NCBI RefSeq assembly: GCF_019720915.1
Contig: NZ_JAHKSI010000003.1
Location: forward strand, 1-64,000
Direction of reading: 5' to 3'
Source of the DNA: Alkalihalobacillus sp. TS-13
GTDB lineage: Bacteria > Bacillota > Bacilli > Bacillales > Fictibacillaceae
DNA: 64,000 nucleotides
Shown: positions 31,694 to 41,166 of the stretch, piece after piece
Position numbering within the stretch: the stretch's first letter is position 1
Layout: each line of letters begins with the position of its first letter
The notes under the pieces: model-generated
Database searches by the model: none
What the model was told of the DNA's origin: nothing
The model's input: only the letters and a program-made list of their open reading frames with translations
Made by a program: the position numbers and the translations under genes

Positions 31694-32593
31694 TCAATGA
31701 ATATTTCTTTTCCTGAAACGACCGCCTTTGACGTCATGGATGTCACCGACTGCTAAAAATGCTGTAGGATCGAGTTCCTCTACAATGCTTTTGAGTTTCG
31801 CTTCTTCCAGACGGGTGATGACACAGAAAATAACCTTCTTCGCATCTCCGGTATAAGCACCTTCACCGTTCAAATATGTGACACCCCTTCCTAATCTGGC
31901 ATTCAACGTTTCTGCAATCTCTTTATGCCGATCACTAATGATCCATACGGATTTGGAAGACTCGAATCCTTCAATGGTGATATCAATCATTTTAAAAGCG
32001 ATGAAGTATGCGATCAAGGAATACATAGCCCGTTCCCAGCCGAATACGAAACCTGCACTTCCTAGAATGAAAAGGTTGAAGAACATGACAACTTCGCCTA
32101 AGGAGAATGGTGTAGCTTTATTGAAGAGGATCGCGAGGATTTCTGTCCCATCCAATGACCCGCCATACCGGATGACCAGGCCGACTCCGATTCCTAAAAT
32201 GATCCCCCCGAATACAGAAGCCAGTAATGGATCATCCGTCAGTACAGGAACGGGGTGTAACCATAAGGTGCATATGGAGAGAGTAGTGACACCGAACAAT
32301 GTTGTGAGGGCAAAGGTTTTACCGATTTGTTTATAACCTATGAAAAAGAATGGAAGATTCAAAATGAGAAGCAAGTACCCGAGTTTAATACCACTCAAGT
32401 GTGATAGAATGATGGAAACACCGACAATGCCACCATCGATGATCTGATTAGGAACCAAAAAGATTTCCAAGCCTATCGCAACGAGCAATGCTCCAAGCGG
32501 AACTAGAATGATCCGTTTTGCAAGCTGCGTTTTCGATAACTTTTTATGTTGAGACTTTGTTTGTAGTTTTGGTTCAAACAGTCCGTCCAACAA
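31694..32593 (-). CDS. YitT family membrane protein with DUF2179 domain
   Basis: About 299 residues. After a ~40-residue basic N-terminus (QTKSQHKKLSKTQLAKR) come five to six hydrophobic segments (LVPLGALLVAIGLEIFLVP ... MYSLIAYFIAFKMIDI) and a cytoplasmic C-terminal DUF2179 domain (SVWIISDRHKEIAETLNARL, FCVITRLEEAKLKSIVEELD). Conserved GGIVGVSIILSHLSG and GGSLDGTEILAI mark the YitT family. Substrate unknown. Start taken as TTG 32593 (AAGGGGG 5 nt upstream); TTG 32590 or an upstream TTG at 32620 are alternatives. Confidence 0.87.
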   Translation of the reverse strand: MLDGLFEPKLQTKSQHKKLSKTQLAKRIILVPLGALLVAIGLEIFLVPNQIIDGGIVGVSIILSHLSGIKLGYLLLILNLPFFFIGYKQIGKTFALTTLFGVTTLSICTLWLHPVPVLTDDPLLASVFGGIILGIGVGLVIRYGGSLDGTEILAILFNKATPFSLGEVVMFFNLFILGSAGFVFGWERAMYSLIAYFIAFKMIDITIEGFESSKSVWIISDRHKEIAETLNARLGRGVTYLNGEGAYTGDAKKVIFCVITRLEEAKLKSIVEELDPTAFLAVGDIHDVKGGRFRKRNIH

Positions 32594-33001
32594 TTTTTCC
32601 CCCTTAACTTTTAAAAACAACTCGCTTATTATTATTATACATGACCAGGAACCTATAATATTCCGTTTACTATTGTGAGTTTTATAAAATAATCACTGGC
32701 GAATTGGGTAAGATAAGAGGGTATAGCGTGCTGCCAACTCATTAAATGGTAAAAATATCCTCAAATTAATCTTCATAAATTTTTATGAATAGATATTATT
32801 ATATACGGGTGAAAAGGCTTACATTTTCATGATATGCGTATAATTATACATCATAATGCTTAGATTTTAATTATCACAATGTTCTAACTTTTATATTGTG
32901 TTATGGTCTTTAATGGTGGCAACAAATGCGGGATATTTTGTAAGGTGTTAACGAATTATTTTTGCATAATACTTGCATATGAAATGACAGGAGGTGCTCA
33001 C
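32594..33001. other. Divergent 408-bp regulatory gap
   Basis: AT-rich, between the YitT gene and the symporter operon. Palindromes: TTCATAAA-TT-TTTATGAA (32772-32789) and TATAATTATA near 32840. These could be operator sites, but I do not recognise the regulator. No gene is seen. Confidence 0.4.
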
Positions 33002-33115
33002 GTGGAAGAATTCAGTATATCAGCAGCAACGTGGTTTTGGTTACTAGTACCTATGCCATTAGTGGTCATTCTATCTATCATATCGTACTTTGTTGAATCG
33101 AAAGGAGAGAATTAA
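33002..33115 (+). CDS. Small accessory membrane protein of the symporter
   Basis: 37 residues from GTG 33002: a short acidic N-terminus (MEEFSISAATW), one transmembrane helix (WLLVPMPLVVILSIISYFV) and a polar end ESKGEN. A textbook RBS, AGGAGGTG, is 5 nt upstream. It ends 4 nt before the start of the sodium/solute symporter. Single-helix partners in this position are known for several sodium:solute symporters of Bacillaceae. I infer it helps assembly or activity of the next gene's product. Confidence 0.75.
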   Translation: MEEFSISAATWFWLLVPMPLVVILSIISYFVESKGEN

Positions 33116-33119
33116 TTAG

Positions 33120-34631
33120 ATGGGTATTGATACGCCTACGTTAATAACATTTATTATTTATCTAGTAGTAATGCTGGCGATCGGGGTTATATCCTATCGC
33201 TTAACAAGTAACTTATCAGATTACGTATTAGGAGGAAGAAGCCTCACACCAGGAGTTGCAGCACTTAGTGCAGGTGCTTCGGATATGAGTGGTTGGCTCT
33301 TGCTCGGCTTGCCAGGTGCTGTTTATGCTGGTGGTATGAACGCAGCATGGATCGGTATCGGTCTATCGGTCGGTGCATATTTGAATTGGCAGTTCATTGC
33401 AAAACGACTTCGTCAATACACAGAGGTTTCAAACGATTCGATCACGATTCCGGATTACTTTGAAAACCGTTTCCGTGACAACTCGAAAGTTTTACGTGTG
33501 ATTTCTGCAATTGTTATCCTATTCTTCTTTACAGTTTATACTGCTTCAGGACTTGTAGGGGGAGCTAAGCTATTCCAATCTTCCTTTGACATGACGTATA
33601 CGTCTGCATTATGGATTGGAGCAGCAGTTATCATCTCTTACACGTTCCTTGGCGGATTTTTAGCAGTAAGTTGGACTGACTTCATTCAAGGGATCTTAAT
33701 GTTCTTAGCCTTAGTCATCGTTCCGATTGTTGCAATCAACAAGCTTGGTGGATGGAATGAAACGATCAACCAAGTAGGAACCGTAGATCCTGGATTTGTT
33801 GACATCATGGCAGGAATGGGTGGAATTGCTGGATTCTTAGCAATCATCTCAAACCTTGCCTGGGGACTTGGTTATTTTGGACAACCCCATATCCTGACAC
33901 GTTTTATGGCTGTAAGATCTTCACAAGACATTCCGAAGGCTCGCGTAATCGGAATGGGTTGGATGGTCATCTCCATGTTTGGTGCTATTTTCACAGGTCT
34001 TGCAGGTATTGCATTCTTTGCAGACAACCCGCTTGAAGGTGCAGCAACTGAGACAGTATTCATTTTGTTCACGCAAGTTTTATTTGATCCATGGGTCTCT
34101 GGAATTTTGCTTGCAGCAATCCTAGCGGCAATCATGAGTACAGTCGACTCTCAGCTGCTCGTTTCTTCAAGTGCTCTTGCTGAAGACTTTTACAAAGCGA
34201 TCTTAAGAAAAGATGCTGGTGAAAAAGAATTGGTCTGGATCGGCCGTTTCGCGGTACTGGGAATCGCATTGATCGCAGTATTCATCGCATCTGATGCGAA
34301 CAGTAAAGTGTTGGATCTCGTAAGTTATGCATGGGCAGGCTTCGGTGCCGCATTCGGTCCGGTCGTCATCCTGTCACTATTCTGGAAACGTATGACTCGT
34401 AACGGTGCGCTGGCTGGGATCCTCGTCGGTGCGGTAACTGTTGTCGCTTGGAAGCTGCTTTCAACTCCGCCAGAAGGAGCAGAACAAACAGAGGCAGTCA
34501 TTCCATTCGCACTTTATGAAATCGTACCAGGATTCATCCTTGCAACGCTTGCAATCATCATTGTAAGCATGATGGGCAGAGGACCAAAACAAGAAATTAA
34601 AGCAGAATTTACAGAAGCTGTTGAAGAATAA
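33120..34631 (+). CDS. putP: Sodium/proline symporter
   Basis: 503 residues, sodium:solute symporter (SSS) family, about 13 transmembrane segments. The PutP-type features are present: YVLGGRSLTPGVAALSAGASDMSGWLL with the Ser/Asp Na+ site in TM2, GLPGAVYAGGMNAAWIGIG, and NLAWGLGYFGQPHILTRFMA with STVDSQLLVSSSALAEDFY later. It imports proline with Na+. In B. subtilis OpuE and PutP are close paralogues, so osmoprotective uptake is an alternative to catabolic uptake. RBS GAAAGGAGAG lies in the end of the 37-residue partner. Confidence 0.93.
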   Translation: MGIDTPTLITFIIYLVVMLAIGVISYRLTSNLSDYVLGGRSLTPGVAALSAGASDMSGWLLLGLPGAVYAGGMNAAWIGIGLSVGAYLNWQFIAKRLRQYTEVSNDSITIPDYFENRFRDNSKVLRVISAIVILFFFTVYTASGLVGGAKLFQSSFDMTYTSALWIGAAVIISYTFLGGFLAVSWTDFIQGILMFLALVIVPIVAINKLGGWNETINQVGTVDPGFVDIMAGMGGIAGFLAIISNLAWGLGYFGQPHILTRFMAVRSSQDIPKARVIGMGWMVISMFGAIFTGLAGIAFFADNPLEGAATETVFILFTQVLFDPWVSGILLAAILAAIMSTVDSQLLVSSSALAEDFYKAILRKDAGEKELVWIGRFAVLGIALIAVFIASDANSKVLDLVSYAWAGFGAAFGPVVILSLFWKRMTRNGALAGILVGAVTVVAWKLLSTPPEGAEQTEAVIPFALYEIVPGFILATLAIIIVSMMGRGPKQEIKAEFTEAVEE

Positions 34632-34643
34632 AAAGAAATATAA

Positions 34644-34691
34644 GAAAGACTGGCTCAAGGGGTATACACCTCCTAAGCCAGTCTTTTTTTA
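34644..34691 (+). terminator. putP terminator
   Basis: AAAGACTGGCT ... AGCCAGTCTTTTTTT with an internal GGGT/ACCC pairing. Confidence 0.92.
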
Positions 34692-34720
34692 TTGAACCGT
34701 GGACCGTGGCCACGTGGACC

Positions 34721-34829
34721 GTGCCAGGCACCGATTGAGAAACCTTGGCGCTGTTGACTTCTCGTTCGGTGCCTGGCACCATTTTCAAACCCTTGTGCGG
34801 TAACGGTTTTCTGAGTGTACCAGGCACCT
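34721..34829. repeat. GTGCCWGGCAC array, three copies at 48-nt spacing
   Basis: GTGCCAGG 34721, GTGCCTGG 34769, GTACCAGG 34817: exactly 48 nt apart. It occupies the gap between the convergent putP and EamA genes; the last copy reaches the EamA stop codon. Confidence 0.88.
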
Positions 34830-34830
34830 G

Positions 34831-35751
34831 TCAGACGTTCGAGCGGGTCATTTCACCGTTCCGGACCAATTTTAATAGTGTCGTCCGGTTGGTCAGCAAC
34901 ACGCCGGAAATGATCAGGAATGCGCCCACGATCATGACTGGGGACAAGGCTTCCTGTAAAAACAAGTAGCCTACGAAAATGGCTATCAATGGCGAGACAT
35001 ACAGCCACGTCGATGGGAAGATTGGATTCGTTTTTGAAATCAACCAGTAATAGAGTCCGTGCCCCCCGATCGATCCCACCAATATCAAGTAAAGCAGGGC
35101 GATCTGTGCATTTGAATTTGCAACGAGTGAAGAGAAACTAGGTTCCTCGACTACGAATGAAAAGAGTGTCAGCATAACTCCTCCGTAAAACATTTGCACC
35201 CCATTCATCAAAAATGGGGAGAAGCGATGTTCGGTCGCGAAATAGCGTTTTGAAAAGACCGATCCGTATCCGTAGCCGATTTCTCCGATCAACACTACGA
35301 TACATCCGATCAGCCAAAGGTAAGAAAGTGTCTCGCCCAAACCGGGTAGTGAGATACAGACGACACCAACAAGTGCAATCACCAGCCCGGTCACCTTGAT
35401 AAAATCAAGTTCAGCTTCCTTCCGTTGCCTCTGAATCAACAGGATCATCATCGGACCAGTCGCGGAGAGGACAGCAGCTAATCCTGACGTAATGTATTGC
35501 TCAGCCCAATAGAGGGTCGAAAAGGTCATGAACGTAATGCAGAAGCCGACGACCATAAGCTGTTTGGACATGAGCGCCTCGACAACAGGATGCTTTTTAA
35601 TCGCAAAAAAGCCAAGAACAAGCAGGCCAGCAATCATAAATCGGACTCCGCCAGAAAGAATTGGTGTCGCACCTGCTTCAATCCCGACTTTTATAAAAAG
35701 AAAAGTCGTACCGAATATAACGCAGACAAGAATGTAATTGATCAAGACCAT
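34831..35751 (-). CDS. EamA family (DMT) transporter
   Basis: 306 residues, ten hydrophobic segments in two homologous five-helix halves. The first starts LINYILVCVIFGTTFLFIK; the second starts near YLWLIGCIVVLIGEIGYGYGSVFSK and ends ALSPVMIVGAFLIISGVLLTN. Typical of drug/metabolite exporters for amino acids or small metabolites. Divergent from a MocR-type regulator, a common pairing in which the regulator controls the exporter. RBS AAAGGAGG. Substrate not predictable. Confidence 0.88.
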   Translation of the reverse strand: MVLINYILVCVIFGTTFLFIKVGIEAGATPILSGGVRFMIAGLLVLGFFAIKKHPVVEALMSKQLMVVGFCITFMTFSTLYWAEQYITSGLAAVLSATGPMMILLIQRQRKEAELDFIKVTGLVIALVGVVCISLPGLGETLSYLWLIGCIVVLIGEIGYGYGSVFSKRYFATEHRFSPFLMNGVQMFYGGVMLTLFSFVVEEPSFSSLVANSNAQIALLYLILVGSIGGHGLYYWLISKTNPIFPSTWLYVSPLIAIFVGYLFLQEALSPVMIVGAFLIISGVLLTNRTTLLKLVRNGEMTRSNV

Positions 35752-35795
35752 ATGAAAACCTCCTTTTCAGTTAAGAGGAGTATAAAGCAGTAAGT

Positions 35796-35826
35796 GTATA
35801 ACAGTTTTACAGGGCGTATAACAGTT
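35796..35826 (+). promoter_or_regulatory. Candidate MocR operator: direct repeats
   Basis: GTATAACAGTT occurs at 35796-35806 and 35816-35826, direct repeats 20 bp apart, in the 130-bp divergent region between the EamA and MocR genes. MocR proteins commonly bind direct repeats between divergent genes. Assignment inferred from position. Confidence 0.5.
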
Positions 35827-35881
35827 CCTCTTGTAAAACGTTGCGATTTCAGCTTTACTTATAGAAAAAGGAGGGCTGGAT

Positions 35882-37312
35882 ATGAAACTAGTCCTGAAGA
35901 AAGAGGCTGCCACACCAATCCATCAACAAATCTATCATCAGCTTGTAAACCGGATCCAGACGGGAGCGGTAGCGGCTGGGGAAAAGATCCCTTCGTTACG
36001 GTGGTTATCAAAAGAGTTGGATGTGAATTATCTGACGATCAACAAAGTCTATCAACGCTTAGAGGAAGAAGGTTATATTGAAATCCTCCAAGGAAAGGGC
36101 GCTTATGTTAAAAGTCGTCATACTGGCCACCCATCCTCACAAAGGGATGAACAACAGGATAGTTTCTCGCCACTCCTTACACGTTCGCAATATCTGATGC
36201 AGCGCTCGAAACATCAATACGATTTTTCAAAAGCAGTCGTATCCCCGGGGCTTCTACCCAGTTATTTTCTTGCAGAGCAGGCGAAAGCGATCTTTGATTT
36301 GCACCCAATGATTTTGACGACGTATGGACCCGTGGAAGGGGATGAAGAGCTCCGTAAAGAAGTGTCCGCCTATTTGGACAATCAGCTTGGTTATAAACCA
36401 CCTTTGGATGAAATCCTGATAACGAGTGGGGTCCAACAGGCGATCAATGTGGTCGCAAACACGTTTCTGACGCCGACAGATACGGTAGCGGTCGAAAGCC
36501 CGTGTTATGGTGCGGCGCTAGACACGTTCATGAACAGGGGAAATGCGATTCTGCCGATTCCGATTGATCTAAGCGGTATGAGGACCGATCTATTGGAGGA
36601 GCAATGTCGAAAGAACCCGCCAAAGCTCGTATACGTCAATCCTACCTTTCATAACCCGACTGGGGCTTCTATGAGTGAAAAGCGTCGCAAAGAGCTTCTG
36701 GAGCTTGCTGAAACGTATCATTTCCTCATTATTGAGGACGATTCGTTCAATGAAATCTATTTTGATGGGGTACTGCCCCCGAAACCGATCAAGTACTTTG
36801 ATACGACCGGTCATTGTATCCTTTTAAAAGGATTCAGCAAAACGATGGCGCCGGGAATACTCTTAGGAGCACTCATAGCGGATAAACGGCTTTATGAGCA
36901 GGTCTATATTGCTAAGGCATCCATGGATGTTGGAAGCCCGCTCTTGAATCAAAAGGTGATCCTCCCGTTCATGAAGACACAGCGGATGAAGGACCACCTT
37001 GAGAAATTGAGGATCGCCTTGCAAATCCGACGAGATATGACAGCTGATATTCTGGAAATGTGCTTGAAAGACCGGATTAGATATGAACTACCGAAAGGCG
37101 GGTTGAATTTGTGGATCAAGCTTCCTGAGGAGATTGACATGCGCGCATTACAGAAACGGGCATCTGAACATTCGATTTCCTTTCTACCAGGGAGCGCATG
37201 TTATGCTGTGAATGAACCGACACAAGAGATCCGCATCAGCTACTCCGGTCTCAGCGACCGCGATAACACCGAAGGTATCACTAAACTCGGCAAACTCATC
37301 GCGGAAATGTAG
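35882..37312 (+). CDS. MocR-type transcriptional regulator (GntR HTH + aminotransferase domain)
   Basis: 476 residues. N-terminal GntR winged helix (residues 1-75: IHQQIYHQLVNRIQTGAVAAGEKIPSLRWLSKELDVNYLTINKVYQRLEEEGYI). A linker is followed by a fold-type I aminotransferase domain from about 110, with VYVNPTFHNPTGASMSEKRR and a PLP lysine in LLKGFSKTMAPGILLGALI (about residue 320). MocR proteins sense PLP adducts of amines or amino acids. It faces the EamA exporter gene, its likely target. RBS AAAAGGAGG. Effector unknown. Confidence 0.9.
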   Translation: MKLVLKKEAATPIHQQIYHQLVNRIQTGAVAAGEKIPSLRWLSKELDVNYLTINKVYQRLEEEGYIEILQGKGAYVKSRHTGHPSSQRDEQQDSFSPLLTRSQYLMQRSKHQYDFSKAVVSPGLLPSYFLAEQAKAIFDLHPMILTTYGPVEGDEELRKEVSAYLDNQLGYKPPLDEILITSGVQQAINVVANTFLTPTDTVAVESPCYGAALDTFMNRGNAILPIPIDLSGMRTDLLEEQCRKNPPKLVYVNPTFHNPTGASMSEKRRKELLELAETYHFLIIEDDSFNEIYFDGVLPPKPIKYFDTTGHCILLKGFSKTMAPGILLGALIADKRLYEQVYIAKASMDVGSPLLNQKVILPFMKTQRMKDHLEKLRIALQIRRDMTADILEMCLKDRIRYELPKGGLNLWIKLPEEIDMRALQKRASEHSISFLPGSACYAVNEPTQEIRISYSGLSDRDNTEGITKLGKLIAEM

Positions 37313-37334
37313 TGCCAGGCACCGACATCTATAA

Positions 37335-37447
37335 TTCGGTGCAGTTTCGAAATATTTCGGTACAAACTCAAATTGATTCAATGCAAATTAAAATATTTCG
37401 GAGCAAAATCGGTTTAATTCGTAGCAAATCCAAAACAATTCGATGAT
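37335..37447 (+). repeat. TTCGGwGCA array, six copies at 20-21-nt spacing
   Basis: TTCGGTGCA 37335, TTCGGTACA 37356, TTCAATGCA 37377, TTCGGAGCA 37397, TTCGTAGCA 37418, TTCGATGAT 37439; steps 21, 21, 20, 21, 21. A single GTGCCAGGCACC (37312) from the 48-nt family abuts its left end, right at the MocR stop codon. Confidence 0.85.
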
Positions 37448-37563
37448 TTTGCGGAATAAAAGAGCGTCCGTAAAAGTGGCACTCCATGATTGTTGATATG
37501 AGAGGGTTCTTTTTGGTATCATCAGTATATTGCAATAGGTACGATTTTTTGGAGGTGGAAGAA

Positions 37564-37854
37564 GTGGCCCGAATTACGAAGGAAGAAGTAAAGCACGTTG
37601 CGAAGCTTGCGCGACTCGCAGTGACTGAGGAAGAAGCGGAAAAGTTCACAAGCCAGCTTGACGCGATCATCGGTTATGCGGAGCAACTTAAGGAATTGGA
37701 TACAGACGATGTGGAACCGACAACCCACGTCCTAGATATGAAGAATGTCCTCCGTGAAGACGAGGCGAAGCCTTGGTTGACGAATGAGGAAGCACTCAAG
37801 AATACACCGGATACACAGAACGGACTTATTAAAGTTCCAGCTGTTTTAGAGTAG
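37564..37854 (+). CDS. gatC: Asp-tRNA(Asn)/Glu-tRNA(Gln) amidotransferase subunit C
   Basis: 96 residues from GTG 37564, with GGAGGTGG upstream. Small subunit that wraps GatA and Gat[23 protein letters not shown] and [18 protein letters not shown] are the conserved helix and linker. An upstream in-frame ATG (37486) would add 26 residues without an RBS and is rejected. First gene of gatCAB, 18 nt before gatA. Confidence 0.96.
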   Translation: MARITKEEVKHVAKLARLAVTEEEAEKFTSQLDAIIGYAEQLKELDTDDVEPTTHVLDMKNVLREDEAKPWLTNEEALKNTPDTQNGLIKVPAVLE

Positions 37855-37872
37855 GGAGGGAGAAAACCGACG

Positions 37873-39330
37873 ATGTCTTTATTTGAAAAGAAGATCTCAG
37901 AGCTGCATGAGCTCCTACATAAAAAGGAAATGAAGGTAAGCGAACTTGTTGACGCTTCTTTCTCAAGGATCAACGAAGTCGACGACAAAGTGAAAGCCTT
38001 CCTCACCCTTAATGAAGAAGGCGCAAGAGAACAAGCGAAATACCTCGACAGCAAAATGGGGACCGACGAAATGCGCGGACTCCTTTTCGGTCTGCCAATC
38101 GGCGTGAAAGATAACATCTCGACAAAGGACTTGCGTACGACTTGTGGAAGCAAGCTGCTTGGAAACTTTGAACCTGTTTTCGACGCAACGGTTGTTGAAC
38201 GCTTGAAAAAAGCAGAAACGATAACTGTCGGAAAGCTGAACATGGACGAATTCGCAATGGGTTCATCCAACGAAAACTCAGGCTTTTTCCAAACACGCAA
38301 CCCATGGAACACAGATTACGTACCAGGCGGATCAAGTGGTGGATCGGCAGCATCAGTCGCAGCCGGAGAAGTCTTTTTCTCACTCGGTTCTGACACGGGT
38401 GGTTCAATCCGACAACCAGCGGCATTCTGTGGTGTCGTAGGACTCAAGCCGACTTACGGCCGTGTTTCCCGTTTCGGACTTGTCGCGTTCGCATCTTCAC
38501 TTGACCAAATCGGTCCGATCACAACAACAGTTGAAGACAACGCGTTTTTATTCCAGGCGATCAGCGGGTATGACAAGATGGATTCCACATCCGCGAACGT
38601 CGAGAACAAGGACTACACAGCGGCACTAACTGGCGACGTCAAAGGTCTGAAAATCGCGGTGCCAAAGGAATACATCGGCGAAGGTGTAGACGAAGACGTC
38701 AAGAACCGTGTCATGGATGCACTTAAAGTCCTCGAAAGCATGGGTGCTGAGTGGGAAGAGGTTTCGCTCCCACACTCCAAATACGGTGTCGCGACTTATT
38801 ACCTGCTGGCATCCTCTGAAGCGTCCTCCAACCTGGCGCGCTTTGACGGTGTCCGTTACGGTGTCCGTACAGAAAACGCGGACAACCTGCTTGAACTTTA
38901 CAACCATACGCGAAGTGAAGGGTTTGGTGACGAAGTGAAACGCCGGATCATGCTTGGAACGTTCGCCCTGAGCTCAGGCTTTTACGATGCGTATTATAAA
39001 AAAGCACAGAAGGTACGTACATTGATTAAGAAAGACTTCGACGAGGTCTTTGAAAAATACGATGTCATCCTTGGACCGACTGCACCGACAACGGCGTTCA
39101 AGATCGGTGCCAAAACGGATGATCCACTCACGATGTACGCGAATGATATCCTGACGATCCCGGTCAACTTAGCTGGAGTACCGGCGATCTCCGTCCCATG
39201 CGGACTTTCCAACGGACTGCCTGTCGGACTACAAATCATCGGAAAAGCGTTTGATGAGAATACGATCTACCGCGTTGCTCACGCTTACGAGCAAGCGACT
39301 GATCATCATCAAAACAAACCGCAACTGTAA
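37873..39330 (+). CDS. gatA: Asp/Glu-tRNA amidotransferase subunit A
   Basis: 485 residues, amidase-signature family. Releases ammonia from glutamine to amidate Glu-tRNA(Gln), and Asp-tRNA(Asn). The Ser-cisSer-Lys triad is visible: Lys in [14 protein letters not shown] (about residue 79), and the serines in [19 protein letters not shown] and [19 protein letters not shown] (about 154 and 178). Length typical. RBS GGGAGGGAG. Cotranscribed with gatC and gatB. Confidence 0.97.
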   Translation: MSLFEKKISELHELLHKKEMKVSELVDASFSRINEVDDKVKAFLTLNEEGAREQAKYLDSKMGTDEMRGLLFGLPIGVKDNISTKDLRTTCGSKLLGNFEPVFDATVVERLKKAETITVGKLNMDEFAMGSSNENSGFFQTRNPWNTDYVPGGSSGGSAASVAAGEVFFSLGSDTGGSIRQPAAFCGVVGLKPTYGRVSRFGLVAFASSLDQIGPITTTVEDNAFLFQAISGYDKMDSTSANVENKDYTAALTGDVKGLKIAVPKEYIGEGVDEDVKNRVMDALKVLESMGAEWEEVSLPHSKYGVATYYLLASSEASSNLARFDGVRYGVRTENADNLLELYNHTRSEGFGDEVKRRIMLGTFALSSGFYDAYYKKAQKVRTLIKKDFDEVFEKYDVILGPTAPTTAFKIGAKTDDPLTMYANDILTIPVNLAGVPAISVPCGLSNGLPVGLQIIGKAFDENTIYRVAHAYEQATDHHQNKPQL

Positions 39331-39345
39331 GGGGGGACGAAAAAA

Positions 39346-40779
39346 ATGCATTTTGAAACAATAATCGGACTTGAGGTCCATGCTGAACTGAAAACGAACT
39401 CGAAGATCTTCTGCAGCTGCTCCACGGAATTCGGAGCGCCACCGAACACGAACGTCTGCCCGATTTGTCTTGGACACCCAGGTGTTTTACCTGTCGTGAA
39501 CAAGCAGGCGGTGGACTTCGCGATGCGTGCGGCAATGGCATTGAACTGTGAGATCACACGCGAAACGAAATTCGACCGTAAAAACTACTTCTATCCGGAC
39601 AACCCGAAGGCGTATCAGATTTCTCAATTCGATAAGCCGATCGGTGTCAACGGCTGGATTGAAATCGAAGTGGACGGCAAGAAAAAGAAGATCGGCATCA
39701 CGCGCCTTCATATGGAAGAGGATGCTGGTAAATCGATGCATGCTGACGACGGAACACACTCCCTTGTGGACTTGAACCGTCAAGGGACGCCGCTCGTCGA
39801 AATCGTATCCGAGCCGGACATTCGCACGCCGGAAGAAGCGTATGCCTATCTTGAAAAATTGAAAGCGATCCTGCAATATACCGAAGTATCCGATTGTAAA
39901 ATGGAAGAAGGCTCGTTGCGTTGTGATGCAAACATCTCCCTCCGCCCAGTCGGACAAGAGGAATTTGGTACGAAGGCGGAGCTGAAGAACCTGAACTCAT
40001 TTGCTAACGTCCAAAAAGGACTCGCGCACGAAGAGGTTCGCCAGGAAAAAGTACTTCTAAGTGGAGGAGAAATCCTGCAAGAGACACGTCGGTTTGATGA
40101 ACAGTCCAAGAAAACGATTCTCATGCGTGTAAAAGAAGGATCGGATGACTACCGCTACTTCCCAGAGCCGGATCTTGTCGGTCTATCAATCGATCAGGAA
40201 TGGATCGACCGTGTGAAATCAGAGATTCCAGAGCTTCCGGATGCGCGTAAGCAGCGCTATATCGAAGAGCTAAAGCTTCCAGCGTATGACGCGAAGGTTT
40301 TAACACAGTCCAAGAAGATGTCCGATTTCTTTGAAGAAGTCCTGGAAAAAGGTGCAGACGCGAAAGCTGCTTCGAACTGGATGATGGGTGAAGTTTCCGC
40401 ATACTTGAACGCAGAGTACAAGGAAGTCGATGAAGTCGCCCTCACACCAGAAGGACTTGCGAAGATGATCGAGCTGATTGAAAAAGGAACGATCTCTTCC
40501 AAGATTGCGAAGAAAGTCTTCAAAGAATTGATTGAAAAAGGCGGTGACCCAGAAGTCATCGTCAAGGAAAAAGGACTCGTTCAGATTTCGGATGAAGGCG
40601 AGCTTCGCGGCATTGTCACCGGAATTTTAGATGAGAACGAACAATCGATCCTCGACTATAAAAACGGTAAGGACCGTGCGCTCGGATTCCTCGTCGGCCA
40701 AGTGATGAAGGCGACGAAAGGAAAAGCGAACCCGCCAATGGTCAACAAACTGATCGTCGAAGAAATCGAAAAGCGATAA
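39346..40779 (+). CDS. gatB: Asp/Glu-tRNA amidotransferase subunit B
   Basis: 477 residues. Kinase/tRNA-binding subunit that phosphorylates the misacylated Glu-tRNA(Gln) before amidation. Starts [18 protein letters not shown]...[12 protein letters not shown] supplies zinc-site cysteines, and [17 protein letters not shown] and [11 protein letters not shown] are active-site blocks. The YqeY-like C-terminal tail domain is complete ([19 protein letters not shown]). The operon ends with a terminator 10 nt after the stop. Confidence 0.97.
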   Translation: MHFETIIGLEVHAELKTNSKIFCSCSTEFGAPPNTNVCPICLGHPGVLPVVNKQAVDFAMRAAMALNCEITRETKFDRKNYFYPDNPKAYQISQFDKPIGVNGWIEIEVDGKKKKIGITRLHMEEDAGKSMHADDGTHSLVDLNRQGTPLVEIVSEPDIRTPEEAYAYLEKLKAILQYTEVSDCKMEEGSLRCDANISLRPVGQEEFGTKAELKNLNSFANVQKGLAHEEVRQEKVLLSGGEILQETRRFDEQSKKTILMRVKEGSDDYRYFPEPDLVGLSIDQEWIDRVKSEIPELPDARKQRYIEELKLPAYDAKVLTQSKKMSDFFEEVLEKGADAKAASNWMMGEVSAYLNAEYKEVDEVALTPEGLAKMIELIEKGTISSKIAKKVFKELIEKGGDPEVIVKEKGLVQISDEGELRGIVTGILDENEQSILDYKNGKDRALGFLVGQVMKATKGKANPPMVNKLIVEEIEKR

Positions 40780-40784
40780 GATTG

Positions 40785-40813
40785 AAGAAGCCCTTTACGG
40801 AGGGCTTCTTTTC
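40785..40813 (+). terminator. gatCAB terminator
   Basis: GAAGCCCT-TTACGG-AGGGCTTC followed by TTTTC. Confidence 0.88.
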
Positions 40814-40817
40814 ACAC

Positions 40818-40844
40818 TTAAAGAAAGTATAAAATACTTTCTTC
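40818..40844. repeat. Fragment of the 90-bp MITE-like element
   Basis: Only the terminal hairpin TTAAAGAAAGTAT-AAA-ATACTTTCTT is present; the rest of the element is missing. Confidence 0.65.
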
Positions 40845-40873
40845 AGTATTTGATTTTGATGGGCGAGCGGTTT

Positions 40874-40985
40874 CTGGACACTTCTCGCTTTTATCTGGAC
40901 AAAACCACAGATTATCTGGACAACTTTCATTTTTTACTGGACAAAACCTCGAATTAGCTGGACAACATTGAAGATTTTCTGGACA
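40874..40985 (-). repeat. TGTCCAG array (inverted), six copies at 21-nt spacing
   Basis: CTGGACA at 40874, 40895, 40916, 40937, 40958 and 40979, exactly 21 nt apart. Same motif, copy number and period as the array at 8347-8459, but in the opposite orientation. It lies between gatB and dgkB. Confidence 0.9.
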
Positions 40986-41030
40986 TTTCGCCTCAAACGA
41001 ATTTTCCTGCAATTGTCACAGAGTATTGTT

Positions 41031-41059
41031 TTGCATTTTGGATTTAAGGTCACTATAAT
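41031..41059 (+). promoter_or_regulatory. dgkB promoter
   Basis: -35 TTGCAT (41031-41036), 17-bp spacer, -10 TATAAT (41054-41059). Confidence 0.7.
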
Positions 41060-41166
41060 AAGATGGACGGTATAAATAATAGGAAATATTTTACACAAGA
41101 CATGTCCGGTACACTTGTCCGAATCAAATTCTTTGAACCTAATAGAATAAAATCAGGTGATCTATT

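Noticed and set aside
37486-37563. Upstream ATG for gatC
   Set aside because: Adds 26 residues not found in GatC and has no RBS; GTG 37564 follows GGAGGTGG.
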